Counted from the first letter of the stretch, positions 7,682-14,669 are shown. The stretch is DNA of 22,381 nucleotides from Firmicutes bacterium UBA4795 (GCA_002402825.1 DHGP01000037.1:1-22381), one strand, 5' to 3'. The notes: generated by a model not told the origin, from the letters alone. Numbers and translations: made by a program.

Positions 7682-7899
7682 ACGCTTACCTCGAGCACCT
7701 GCACATCGACTTCGGGGTTGATGTCTTGAAATACCGCTTCCCGGCCAGATTCCCTTATCATTTCGTCTATGGCTTCTCTTAAATTTTTTAATGCTTCGTC
7801 TGAAGTGTCCCCCGTGGCGGTGGCCCTCAATGGCTCACAGCGGGCGATGTACTCCTTGTCGTACAGTTTAAAAATTATCACGGGTAGTTTGTAAATCAA
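7678..7899 (-). CDS. Orphan HicB-family antitoxin-like protein
   Basis: The product is 73 residues starting at TTG 7899, preceded by GGTGGTGAGGA at a suitable distance. The N-terminal half (FKLYDKEYIARCEPL, then ATATGDTSDEALKNLREAID) has the beta-beta-beta-alpha form and the G-x-T-x-x-EA-x-x-N-x-x-EAI motif of the HicB partial RNase-H-like fold. HicB proteins neutralise HicA mRNA interferases and often repress their own operon. No hicA-like gene is seen upstream or downstream; the coupled downstream gene is cut short. There is no obvious C-terminal DNA-binding domain. It may be a solitary antitoxin or a short HicB-like domain protein with another role. Confidence 0.7.
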   Translation of the reverse strand: MIYKLPVIIFKLYDKEYIARCEPLRATATGDTSDEALKNLREAIDEMIRESGREAVFQDINPEVDVQVLEVSV

Positions 7900-7930
7900 C
7901 TGTCCTCACCACCTAATCTTTCTTGAACTG

Positions 7931-7958
7931 ATTATACCACAAAAAAGGCTTTGTTTAA
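7931..7958 (-). promoter_or_regulatory. Candidate promoter of the hicB-like gene
   Basis: On the minus strand a perfect TATAAT lies at 7936-7931, preceded by TGG, which makes an extended -10. A weak -35 (TTAAAC, 7958-7953) lies upstream with a 16-base spacer. A start of transcription near 7924 would leave a leader of ~25 bases before the TTG start. Confidence 0.45.
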
Positions 7959-7959
7959 C

Positions 7960-8465
7960 CATGTGCATTTTAAGCTTGATGAAACCTGGGTTTTTGGCAC
8001 CTTAAAAACCAGCAAGTTCGAAAACTGCCCGCAGGGCCCGTTCGTTGCCGGGGTTTGTGGGACTTTTCTTTTTTCGGGTATAAAAATTTTTCTCGAAAAG
8101 AGTTGGTCTTCAATGATCCAAACATGGCATCTATCCAAACCCCACCATGCCCTTTTTACTGACAACCCCCACATAAAAGTTACACAGGTACGTACTTCTA
8201 TAAGGGTCAGTTCTAAATGATGATAGGTATTATTTTCTATATCGCCTGCAAATGCTGATTAAGAAAGCGGAGCGTAAGAGTAAAGGAAAGGAACTGGAGC
8301 AGGAAATCTTAAAATTTTAACTGAAAGGTTAATTAACGAAATAGGATACGATATTCTTAACGGTTAAGGCAAGGTGATAGATTTTGCGGGTATTTGGTTA
8401 ATCAGTTGGGATAAGAAGGTATCTCATAGTAAGATGGTACTTTAACAACGAATCCAAAATTAAAA
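7960..8465. other. Gene-poor stretch before ispE
   Basis: No convincing gene is seen. Two open frames in opposite strands (7951-8220 and 8174-7932) overlap almost completely and neither shows a known motif. A GC-rich patch around 8023-8060 contains CTGCCCGCAGGGCCC. A 22-codon frame starting at ATG 8249 (MLIKKAERKSKGKELEQE and four more) could be a gene remnant. The rest is A+T-rich. The stretch probably combines IS debris with the leader region of the ispE operon. Confidence 0.4.
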
Positions 8466-8468
8466 ACC

Positions 8469-8497
8469 TTGATATTAAAGGGTATTAGATTTATGAT
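8469..8497 (+). promoter_or_regulatory. SigA-type promoter of the ispE operon
   Basis: TTGATA (8469-8474) and TATGAT (8492-8497) are separated by exactly 17 bases; each differs from consensus by one base. It lies ~58 bases before the ispE start, in the same direction, with no terminator between. This is the best vegetative promoter candidate for ispE and the genes after it. Confidence 0.6.
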
Positions 8498-8554
8498 TAA
8501 AAAAAAGGTATTTTAAAGCTAACGTTTAATTATTGTTCTTATAGGTGATAAGGC

Positions 8555-9421
8555 TTGCTTGAATTACTAGCTCCGGCTAAAATAAACTTGTCTTTAAATA
8601 TTACCGGGATTCGTTCCGATGGTTATCACGAACTGGAAACAATTATGCAAACTGTTGCTCTGGCGGACCGGTTGGTTTTTAAAGCAAAGGAAAGTGGTAT
8701 TTCTATTTATTATGCTCCCAATTTAACTCCTGCCGGTTCGGATGATTTAGTTTATCAAGCTGCTTTGTTGTTGCAAGAATATACAGGCTGCAGAAAGGGT
8801 GTTTGTATTTTTCTGGAAAAGCATATTCCAGTAGCGGCTGGTTTAGCAGGAGGTTCGGCGGATGCCGCGGCTACCTTAAAAGGGTTAAACCAGTTATGGG
8901 ACTTGGGTTTAACTAAGGCTCAAGTTCTGAGTCTGGGTGAGCGCTTGGGAGCAGACGTTCCCTTTTGCCTGACCGGGGGCACAGTTTTAGCCCGGGGCAA
9001 GGGAGAGCAGTTAATGGTCTTGCCCTCCCTGCCGCCGTGGGGAGTAGTACTGGTAAATCCACCCTTTAGTGTAACTACTGCCCAAATATATCAGGCATAT
9101 GATCGGATGAACTTAAAATGCCCGCCTTCAAATATCCAGACTTTGGTTAAGGCGGTAAAGCAAAAAGACTTAAAGGGCGTTGCCGGTTTGCTTTATAACG
9201 CTCTGGAACCGGTTACCGCCTCGTTTTATCCGGAGATTACCCTAATTAAACAGGAGCTTATAGCAGAAACAGGAGCCTTAGGGGTAAATATGAGCGGCAG
9301 CGGGCCTACCGTGTTTGGTTTGTACCCGGATTTGGAAGCGGCAGAATTTGCGGCGACCCAATTTATCACGCAAAATAATTATAGTTTAAAAGTCAATTTG
9401 ATTAACACTTATCTTAGCTAA
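8555..9421 (+). CDS. ispE: 4-diphosphocytidyl-2-C-methyl-D-erythritol kinase
   Basis: IspE phosphorylates the 2-hydroxyl of CDP-methylerythritol with ATP in the non-mevalonate (MEP) isoprenoid pathway. The 288 residues are full length for the family. GHMP-kinase motifs are in order: LAPAKINLSLN at residues 5-15 with Lys9; the phosphate loop IPVAAGLAGGSADAA at 91-105; LGADVPFCLTGG at 131-142 with the catalytic Asp134; and NMSGSGPTVFGLY near 254-266. The start is TTG 8555 with AGGTGA six bases upstream; no ATG is available before the conserved PAKIN motif. It heads the core block, followed after 33 bp by a GntR regulator, as ispE is followed by a regulator (purR) in Bacillus. Confidence 0.95.
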   Translation: MLELLAPAKINLSLNITGIRSDGYHELETIMQTVALADRLVFKAKESGISIYYAPNLTPAGSDDLVYQAALLLQEYTGCRKGVCIFLEKHIPVAAGLAGGSADAAATLKGLNQLWDLGLTKAQVLSLGERLGADVPFCLTGGTVLARGKGEQLMVLPSLPPWGVVLVNPPFSVTTAQIYQAYDRMNLKCPPSNIQTLVKAVKQKDLKGVAGLLYNALEPVTASFYPEITLIKQELIAETGALGVNMSGSGPTVFGLYPDLEAAEFAATQFITQNNYSLKVNLINTYLS

Positions 9422-9454
9422 AATATTTGGCCATTTATAAAGGGAGCGTTAAAA

Positions 9455-10222
9455 ATGACTGAAAAGCAACCACGTCTTAAGCCTATTAAATTTGACCAGT
9501 ATAAACCTTTAAGGGAAATAGTTTATGAATCTTTGCGCGAAGCCATTTTGCAAGGAAGACTGAAACCAGGGGAACGTTTAATGGAAGCTCAATTGGCCGA
9601 AGAGCTAGGGGTTAGTCGAACCCCGGTGCGGGAAGCTATCCGGAAGCTAGAACTAGAAGGACTTTTGGTAACGGCTTACCGTAAAGGAGTTTATGTAACC
9701 GACGTAAAAGCAAAAGATATTATTGATATTTTAGAAATAAGGGCTGTGCTGGAGGGCTTAGCGGCTGGCCTTGCGGCCGAAAGAATTACGGCTGAAGAGC
9801 TGGAAGAAGTAGAATTAATTTTACACCAACATAAATTTATAAATTCTAGCCCTAAGTTTTTGAAAGGTGGTAATCAGTGGGATGATTTTTCTTTGCCGGC
9901 CGATTATGAGCGAAATTTAGCCCATATGGTGGAAATAGATACTAAATTTCACGACCTTATTTATAAGGCTAGCCGTAATAAAAGATTGGAGCAGATTATT
10001 ACGCTTTTAAAAACTCAAATTCAGCATTTTCGTACCACTTCTTTAGCGCAACCCGGTAGAACAAGGGTAGCCACAGAAGAGCACAAAAAAATTCTTGAAG
10101 CTATTAGTGAACGTAATGTATTCCTGGCGCAAGAACTGGCCCAAAAGCATATAGAAAATGCTGAAGAGGCTCTGCTTAATAGTTTACGGCAGGAAAAAGG
10201 AATTTCTTTTGGCGACAAATAA
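9455..10222 (+). CDS. GntR family regulator, FadR/FCD subfamily
   Basis: This 255-residue transcription factor has an N-terminal winged helix at residues ~15-85 (EAILQGRLKPGERLMEAQLA, then SRTPVREAIRKLELEGL). An all-helical FCD ligand-binding domain follows from ~90 (DIIDILEIRAVLEGLAAGLA). It contains the D-x3-H metal-binding pair (EIDTKFHDLIYKAS) and a later His in TEEHKKILEAI, so it probably binds a carboxylate effector through a metal. The effector is unknown. Between the first FCD helices lies an extra loop of ~25 residues (around INSSPKFLKGGNQWDDF) longer than in typical members. It takes the place that PurR holds after ispE in Bacillus. The start ATG 9455 has GGGAG 9 bases upstream. Confidence 0.9.
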   Translation: MTEKQPRLKPIKFDQYKPLREIVYESLREAILQGRLKPGERLMEAQLAEELGVSRTPVREAIRKLELEGLLVTAYRKGVYVTDVKAKDIIDILEIRAVLEGLAAGLAAERITAEELEEVELILHQHKFINSSPKFLKGGNQWDDFSLPADYERNLAHMVEIDTKFHDLIYKASRNKRLEQIITLLKTQIQHFRTTSLAQPGRTRVATEEHKKILEAISERNVFLAQELAQKHIENAEEALLNSLRQEKGISFGDK

Positions 10223-10270
10223 TAAGCAATAATTTTAATTATTTTATAGTTATTAAATAAGGTGAATCTG

Positions 10271-11059
10271 ATGATAGAAGCAATTGTTTTGGCTGGCAGG
10301 ACTAATAATGGCAGGCTTAAAAATTGCAGTCCGGTAAACCATGAAGCCATGATTCCAATTGGAGAAAAACCAATGGTGGTATACGTGGTGGAAGCATTAT
10401 TAAATACGCCCCGAATAAATCAAGTGGTAGTGGTGGGGCCTAAAAAAGAATTAGCTGATTACTTGAATATCAACCGGGTATCAATAGTTTCCGCCGGGCA
10501 AGACATGCTGGAAAATGTTCGACTTGGTTTAGCGTACTGCTCCGAAACCCGCTATACTCTTATTGTCACCTCTGATATTCCCTTACTCACCGTCGCCGCA
10601 GTGGAAGATTTTCTTAACCAGTGCGAGAGGTTAAACTGTGCCGACCTTTTTTATCCAGTTATATCCCAGAAGGTAATCGAAAATTATTTTACGGCGCTAA
10701 ATATTCCGCTGTCCAGGATCCAACGTACATACGTTAGTCTTAAAGACGGGGTGTTTACCGGAGGGAATTTGGTTTTACTAAACCCGGCTGTTTTTACCCG
10801 CTGTTCGGAAAAAGGATTACCGTTTATTGAGGCCCGAAAAAGTCCTTTAAAGTTAGGACGATTACTAGGAACTAGCTTTTTATGCCGTTTTTTGCTTCGC
10901 CAAATTACCTTAGCTGAAGCAACCCAGCGCGTTTCTTGGCTTTTAAACATTAGGGGGGCAGTGGTTAAAAGCAATTTTCCTGAAGTAGGGATAGATGTTG
11001 ATAAGCCAGCTGATCTGGCTTTAGTAAGAGAAGTTTTAACCTTAAAAAAAAGGTGGTGA
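10271..11059 (+). CDS. MobA-like nucleotidyltransferase domain protein
   Basis: The product has 262 residues. ATG 10271 is preferred over the in-frame GTG 10262 because AAGGTG (10259-10264) then becomes the ribosome binding site at proper spacing. The N-terminus IEAIVLAGRTNNGRLKN is a modified NTP-transferase P-loop (usual LAGGxSxRxGxxK), followed by MIPIGEKPMVVYVVEALL. A TSDIPLLT motif near residue 98 supplies the metal-binding Asp. Thus it resembles MobA/IspD/GlmU-type enzymes that join NTPs to phosphorylated substrates. The glycine-rich loop is atypical (GRTNNG), so substrate and activity are uncertain. Genes of this kind are found beside ispE/glmU in several clostridia as far as I recall. 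Its last codons carry the ribosome binding site of the spoVG remnant. Confidence 0.75.
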   Translation: MIEAIVLAGRTNNGRLKNCSPVNHEAMIPIGEKPMVVYVVEALLNTPRINQVVVVGPKKELADYLNINRVSIVSAGQDMLENVRLGLAYCSETRYTLIVTSDIPLLTVAAVEDFLNQCERLNCADLFYPVISQKVIENYFTALNIPLSRIQRTYVSLKDGVFTGGNLVLLNPAVFTRCSEKGLPFIEARKSPLKLGRLLGTSFLCRFLLRQITLAEATQRVSWLLNIRGAVVKSNFPEVGIDVDKPADLALVREVLTLKKRW

Positions 11060-11065
11060 ATAAAT

Positions 11066-11104
11066 TTGGAGGTCACTGAGGTAAGAATACGTTAGGTACG
11101 GACT
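11066..11104 (+). pseudogene. spoVG: Remnant of spoVG 5' end
   Basis: TTG 11066 has AGGTGGTG (11051-11058) as ribosome binding site. It encodes MEVTEVRIR, then TAG (11093-11095), then V-R-T and a second stop. SpoVG, a small RNA/DNA-binding regulator of sporulation septation, typically begins MEVTDVRIRRV or similar and lies directly upstream of glmU. The match of the first nine codons, the start, the ribosome binding site and the position all agree. The remaining ~75-85 codons are absent from the 45 bases before the glmU ribosome binding site. The sequence could be a pseudogene left by deletion, or now a nine-codon leader for glmU. Confidence 0.6.
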
Positions 11105-11148
11105 TAAATTTGTTTCCTTAGTTTTTTATCCTGTCTCGGAGGGGTATT

Positions 11149-12645
11149 ATGCAACCTTGTTTTAAACCGAAAATTAAACCGGTGGCCGCGGTAATTTTGG
11201 CCGCCGGAAAAGGAACACGAATGCGTTCACACTTGCCTAAGGTACTGCATAATGTTTGTGGGCGGCCATTATTGACTTATGTTTTGAAGGCCGTAAAAAA
11301 AGCAGGGGTGGAAAAAATAATTGTGGTGGTTGGTTTTGGTGCGGAGCAAGTTGTTCCGCTGGCCAAAACATATGGGGAGGTAGTCTATCAGGAACTACAA
11401 TTAGGTACGGCCCATGCTCTACTTCAAGCAGAAAAGGTTTTAGCCGGGTTTGCCGGGGATATTTTAGTCCTTGGTGGTGATACACCCTTAATTACTTCCA
11501 CCACCCTGGTTAGATTAATTGAAACTCACCAAAGTCAGCCGCCAGCGTGTAGTATTCAAAAGAGCGCGTGTTTTCTTCCTCCTTCTCACCTTTCGCCTTC
11601 CCTTTCTAAAACTATGGCTACTGTATTAACGGCCAAATTAGCTGAACCTGCTGGATACGGCAGGGTTATTCGTAATTCTGACCAACAGATAGTTAAAATT
11701 GTGGAGCAAAAGGATGCTTCCCCTGCGGAATTGACCATTCAAGAAATTAATTCAGGGATATATTGTTTTGCTGCCGAGGGTCTTTTTGAAACCTTGGCCC
11801 GGCTAAAGGCAGAAAATGCCGCGCAAGAATACTACTTACCGGATGTTATAAAAACCTATGTCCATCAAGGTTTACCAGTGGCCACCTGTTTGGCAGAAAA
11901 TGAGGAGGAGATTCAAGGGATTAATGACCGTTGTCAATTAGCCGCGGTGGAGGAAATTATGCGGCAGCGGGTGCGTAACGAAATAATGCTTTCCGGAGTG
12001 ACTATATTGGATCCTCTTTCTACGTTTATTGATTCAGAGGTAAAAATAAAACCGGATACGGTTATTTACCCTTTTACAATAATTGAAGGAGCGTGTCGGA
12101 TAGGAGCCAATTGTGTTATTGGCCCCGGAACACGCCTGAAATCGGTACAGGTTGGAGATAACGTAGTCATTTCAAATTCAGTGGTTGTAGAAAGCTCAAT
12201 TGGGGATTTTTGTACCATAGGCCCCTTTGCTTATCTTCGTCCTGGCACCCGTCTTGCCCGTAAGGTAAAAGTGGGAGACTTTGTGGAAATTAAGCAGGCG
12301 ATTATAGAAGAAGGCAGTAAAATCCCGCATTTAAGCTACGTTGGAGATTCCCATATAGGACAAGGGGTAAATGTTGGGGCGGGGACGATTACCTGTAATT
12401 ATGACGGTCAAAAAAAATGGTTAACCATAATTGAAGATAAAGCTTTTATTGGAAGCAATACCAACCTGGTTGCTCCGGTAAAAATAGGAGCTGGTGCTTT
12501 TATTGGGGCTGGCTCTACCATTACCAAAAATGTGCCTGCGGCCGCCTTGGGTGTAGCCAGGGGTTGCCAGCGGAATATTCCTAATTGGACAAAAGAGAAA
12601 AAACGGATGAAAAAAGAAAATATAAACCAGGCATCAGAAACTTGA
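11149..12645 (+). CDS. glmU: Bifunctional UDP-GlcNAc pyrophosphorylase / GlcN-1-P acetyltransferase
   Basis: GlmU acetylates glucosamine-1-phosphate and couples it to UTP, making UDP-GlcNAc for the cell wall. The N-terminal pyrophosphorylase has AAVILAAGKGTRM at residues 13-25, the LPKVLH motif, QLGTAHALLQA, GGDTPL at 109-114 and AGYGRV. The C-terminal left-handed beta-helix carries hexapeptide repeats and the acetyltransferase residues in LRPGTRL, VGDFVEIK, LSYVGDSHIG and TITCNYDG. The 498 residues exceed the usual ~455. The excess is a ~27-residue insertion at residues 130-156 and a basic tail after the last hexapeptides. ATG 11149 has GGAGGGG five bases upstream. It is followed after 20 bp by prs. 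Confidence 0.96.
   Translation: MQPCFKPKIKPVAAVILAAGKGTRMRSHLPKVLHNVCGRPLLTYVLKAVKKAGVEKIIVVVGFGAEQVVPLAKTYGEVVYQELQLGTAHALLQAEKVLAGFAGDILVLGGDTPLITSTTLVRLIETHQSQPPACSIQKSACFLPPSHLSPSLSKTMATVLTAKLAEPAGYGRVIRNSDQQIVKIVEQKDASPAELTIQEINSGIYCFAAEGLFETLARLKAENAAQEYYLPDVIKTYVHQGLPVATCLAENEEEIQGINDRCQLAAVEEIMRQRVRNEIMLSGVTILDPLSTFIDSEVKIKPDTVIYPFTIIEGACRIGANCVIGPGTRLKSVQVGDNVVISNSVVVESSIGDFCTIGPFAYLRPGTRLARKVKVGDFVEIKQAIIEEGSKIPHLSYVGDSHIGQGVNVGAGTITCNYDGQKKWLTIIEDKAFIGSNTNLVAPVKIGAGAFIGAGSTITKNVPAAALGVARGCQRNIPNWTKEKKRMKKENINQASET
11536..11616 (+). repeat. In-frame pyrimidine-rich insertion within glmU
   Basis: These bases encode PPACSIQKSACFLPPSHLSP and a few more residues, placed where other GlmU proteins have a short loop between the DTPL helix and ATVLTA. 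The + strand from 11568 to 11609 is almost all C and T and shows a loose seven-base rhythm. It resembles non-coding repeat sequence more than a protein domain. Confidence 0.5.
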
Positions 12646-12665
12646 CCCTAGGGGAGGGAAAGAAA

Positions 12666-13610
12666 TTGACGGGTGAAAGAAATTTAAAAATTTTTACTGG
12701 TAACGCTAACCCAACTTTAAGTCAGGAAATTGCCCGGTATATTGGCATAGAACTTAGCTTAGCGCAAGTAACTCATTTTTCAGACGGGGAAATTTACGTT
12801 GAAATTAAAGAAAGTGTACGGGGGGCAGATGTCTTTATTGTTCAACCTACTTGCTGGCCGGTAAGTGACCACTTAATGGAGTTGTTGATTATGGCCGACG
12901 CTTTGAGAAGGGCGTCAGCCCGGCGTATTACGGCTGTGCTACCATATTATGGTTATGCCCGCCAGGACCGCAAAACCCGCGGCCGCGCTCCTATAACGGC
13001 TAAATTAGTGGCTAATTTAATTACGACCAGTGGCATCCGCCGCATCCTGACTATGGACTTGCACGCGGGGCAAATTCAAGGTTTTTTTGACCTTCCCGTA
13101 GACCATCTTCCAGGCGTGCCTATATTAGCCCAGTACTTTTTGCAACTCCAGCTAAAGAATGTGGTCGTGGTTTCACCTGATTTGGGCGGGGTTACCCGGG
13201 CCAGGGAACTAGCTGAACGCATTAAGGCTCCCATAGCCATTGTGGATAAACGCCGGCCGGAACCTAATGTGGCAGAGGTAATGAATATTGTAGGTAAAGT
13301 AAGAGGAAAAAAGGTAATTATTATAGATGATATGATTGATACGGGGGGTACAATTAAACAAGCCGTAGTGGCCTTAAAGGAAGCCGGCGCGGAAGAAATT
13401 TATGTTTGCTGTACCCACCCTGTTTTAAGTGGGCCGGCAAGACAACGACTTATGGAAGCCCCAGTTGAGGAAATAATAGTTACTAATACCATTCCTATTT
13501 TGCCTGAAAAAATGTTAGACCGGATAAAGGTACTCTCCGTGGCTCCTTTATTGGGTGAAGCAATCATTCGAATTCATAAAGATCTTTCGGTAAGTGAACT
13601 TTTTAATTAA
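12666..13610 (+). CDS. prs: Ribose-phosphate pyrophosphokinase (PRPP synthetase)
   Basis: Prs transfers pyrophosphate from ATP to ribose-5-phosphate, giving PRPP for nucleotide, His and Trp synthesis. The chosen TTG 12666 follows GGGGAGGG by 7 bases and gives 314 residues, the family length. The longer open frame from 12585 lies inside glmU and adds unconserved residues. Conserved elements are FTGNANPTLSQEIA, ADALRRASARRITAVLPYYG with YARQDRK, MDLHAGQIQGFFDLPVDHL, VVSPDLGGVTRARELA and the PRPP-binding loop KVIIIDDMIDTGGTI. Gene order glmU-prs-pth is as in Bacillus except that ctc is absent. The 14-bp gap to pth suggests the same transcript. Confidence 0.96.
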   Translation: MTGERNLKIFTGNANPTLSQEIARYIGIELSLAQVTHFSDGEIYVEIKESVRGADVFIVQPTCWPVSDHLMELLIMADALRRASARRITAVLPYYGYARQDRKTRGRAPITAKLVANLITTSGIRRILTMDLHAGQIQGFFDLPVDHLPGVPILAQYFLQLQLKNVVVVSPDLGGVTRARELAERIKAPIAIVDKRRPEPNVAEVMNIVGKVRGKKVIIIDDMIDTGGTIKQAVVALKEAGAEEIYVCCTHPVLSGPARQRLMEAPVEEIIVTNTIPILPEKMLDRIKVLSVAPLLGEAIIRIHKDLSVSELFN

Positions 13611-13624
13611 TTAGAGGGTTTAAA

Positions 13625-14218
13625 ATGTGGTTAGTAGCGGGTCTGGGTAATCCAGGGCTAAAATATCACCGGAGTAGGCACAACGTTGGTTTTAGGGTGG
13701 TAGACAAGTTAGCCGTTAGTTACAAAGGAAAATGGTTAAGGCAAAAAAACGCGCTTGTAGCAAAAATAGAGCTGGAGGCTCAAAAAATTATCCTGGCTAA
13801 GCCCTTAACCTACGTTAATAACAGTGGTGAAGCAATAGTAGTCTTATTAAACTTATATAAATTAAGTCTGACCAATTTATTGGTAATTTATGATGACCTT
13901 GATTTACCCTTGGGAGAGATTCGGATTCGAACGGCTGGTGGTGATGGAGGACACAAAGGAATGCGTTCTATCATTGCTTGCTGTCAGAGCAAAAATATCC
14001 CTCGTTTGCGTATTGGTATTGGCCGGCCTTCTCGATGTTCGATGTTCGAGGTTCGAGGTTCGAATACTCAAGAAGGCCATGGTACGGTGGAGTGGGTCTT
14101 AGGTAATTTTACCCCTTTTGAAGAAAAAGAAATGGAAAAAATTATCTTGAAGGCCGCCGAAGCGGTAAAAATAATCGTTACCTTAGGTTTAGACGCAGCC
14201 ATGAACACCTTTAATTAA
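13625..14218 (+). CDS. pth: Peptidyl-tRNA hydrolase
   Basis: Pth releases peptides from prematurely dropped peptidyl-tRNAs. Visible motifs are VAGLGNPGLKYHRSRHNVGF with Asn9 and the catalytic His19, KPLTYVNNSG with Asn65, DDLDLPLG with the catalytic Asp, and GGDGGHKGMRSII. In the last motif Lys111 replaces the Asn commonly found (GGHNG). Residues ~136-154 are an insertion (SRCSMFEVRGSNTQEGHG) between the conserved GIGRP and VLGNF. It comes from a heptanucleotide repeat and stays in frame, so the enzyme may still work. At 197 residues it is slightly longer than usual. The 3' end overlaps the convergent VKOR-like gene by 8 bp. The mfd gene that often follows pth is not here. Confidence 0.93.
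   Translation: MWLVAGLGNPGLKYHRSRHNVGFRVVDKLAVSYKGKWLRQKNALVAKIELEAQKIILAKPLTYVNNSGEAIVVLLNLYKLSLTNLLVIYDDLDLPLGEIRIRTAGGDGGHKGMRSIIACCQSKNIPRLRIGIGRPSRCSMFEVRGSNTQEGHGTVEWVLGNFTPFEEKEMEKIILKAAEAVKIIVTLGLDAAMNTFN
14025..14078 (+). repeat. Heptanucleotide repeat inside an 8-bp inverted repeat, within pth
   Basis: Five tandem seven-base units run from 14031 to 14065: CTCGATG, TTCGATG, TTCGAGG, TTCGAGG, TTCGAAT. GGCCTTCT (14025-14032) and AGAAGGCC (14071-14078) flank them as a perfect inverted repeat. The unit is inserted in frame in the coding region, adding ~15-18 residues at a loop of Pth. Confidence 0.85.
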
Positions 14219-14669
14219 TTGCTTTTTGGTTGGTTAAGGATTTTGCCCTCAGGATTTGGATAAAAAAATCTATCCCTAAAATGATTAGGGTAAGAAAAAA
14301 AAAGCCAGCTGAGATAAGACAAAGAACGCATAGGCTTTTTAATACTTGCACCTGAAAGGAAATTAAGTAACAACTTACGCCAGACCCCAAAAGGGCCAAG
14401 AGAAAGGCTAAGAATTGCCCTAGTTTACTTTGCCGGGTCAAAAAACAAAAAATAGCCAATCCGGCAGCAGTGAAAGCCCCGGCAACAGCAACAGAAACCT
14501 TTTCTCCAACCAAAAGAAGCCATGAAGGGCAGTTTTGGTTATAGCAGAATATTCCAGTCAGGGTAAAAGAACGGTGAAAAGATAAGTAGACTAAAAGAAT
14601 TAAATTAAAAAAAGAAAATATCGCGGCCCATTTATTTAAGGCCCAAAGACCCCTTTGTTTTTCGACCAA
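14211..14669 (-). CDS. Vitamin K epoxide reductase (VKOR)-like membrane protein
   Basis: The product has 152 residues with four hydrophobic helices (about 12-32, 55-77, 84-107, 112-135). Two cysteine pairs are present: Cys42 and Cys47 in FCYNQNCPSW, and CVLC at 114-117 at the start of the last helix. This arrangement of a loop pair plus a membrane CxxC is that of the VKOR family, which passes electrons from a DsbA-like thioredoxin to a quinone. It thereby drives disulfide formation outside the membrane. Extra cysteines at 75 and 100 lie in helices. No DsbA-like partner is adjacent. It is convergent with pth (8-bp overlap). The next minus-strand gene, a secreted stalk protein, lies 57 bp upstream and could be co-transcribed. 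Confidence 0.75.
   Translation of the reverse strand: MVEKQRGLWALNKWAAIFSFFNLILLVYLSFHRSFTLTGIFCYNQNCPSWLLLVGEKVSVAVAGAFTAAGLAIFCFLTRQSKLGQFLAFLLALLGSGVSCYLISFQVQVLKSLCVLCLISAGFFFLTLIILGIDFFIQILRAKSLTNQKAIN

Noticed and set aside
7932..8220. Two opposite-strand genes of 80-89 residues
   Set aside because: They overlap each other almost fully, have no recognisable motif and include the hicB promoter region. Kept only as an unexplained stretch.
12585..12665. Longer N-terminus for Prs
   Set aside because: These codons overlap the glmU 3' end and are not conserved. TTG 12666 has an excellent ribosome binding site and gives the standard length.
13890..14102. A small plus-strand gene within pth
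   Set aside because: It is an alternative frame of pth extended only because the heptamer repeat has no stops; there is no ribosome binding site and no homology.
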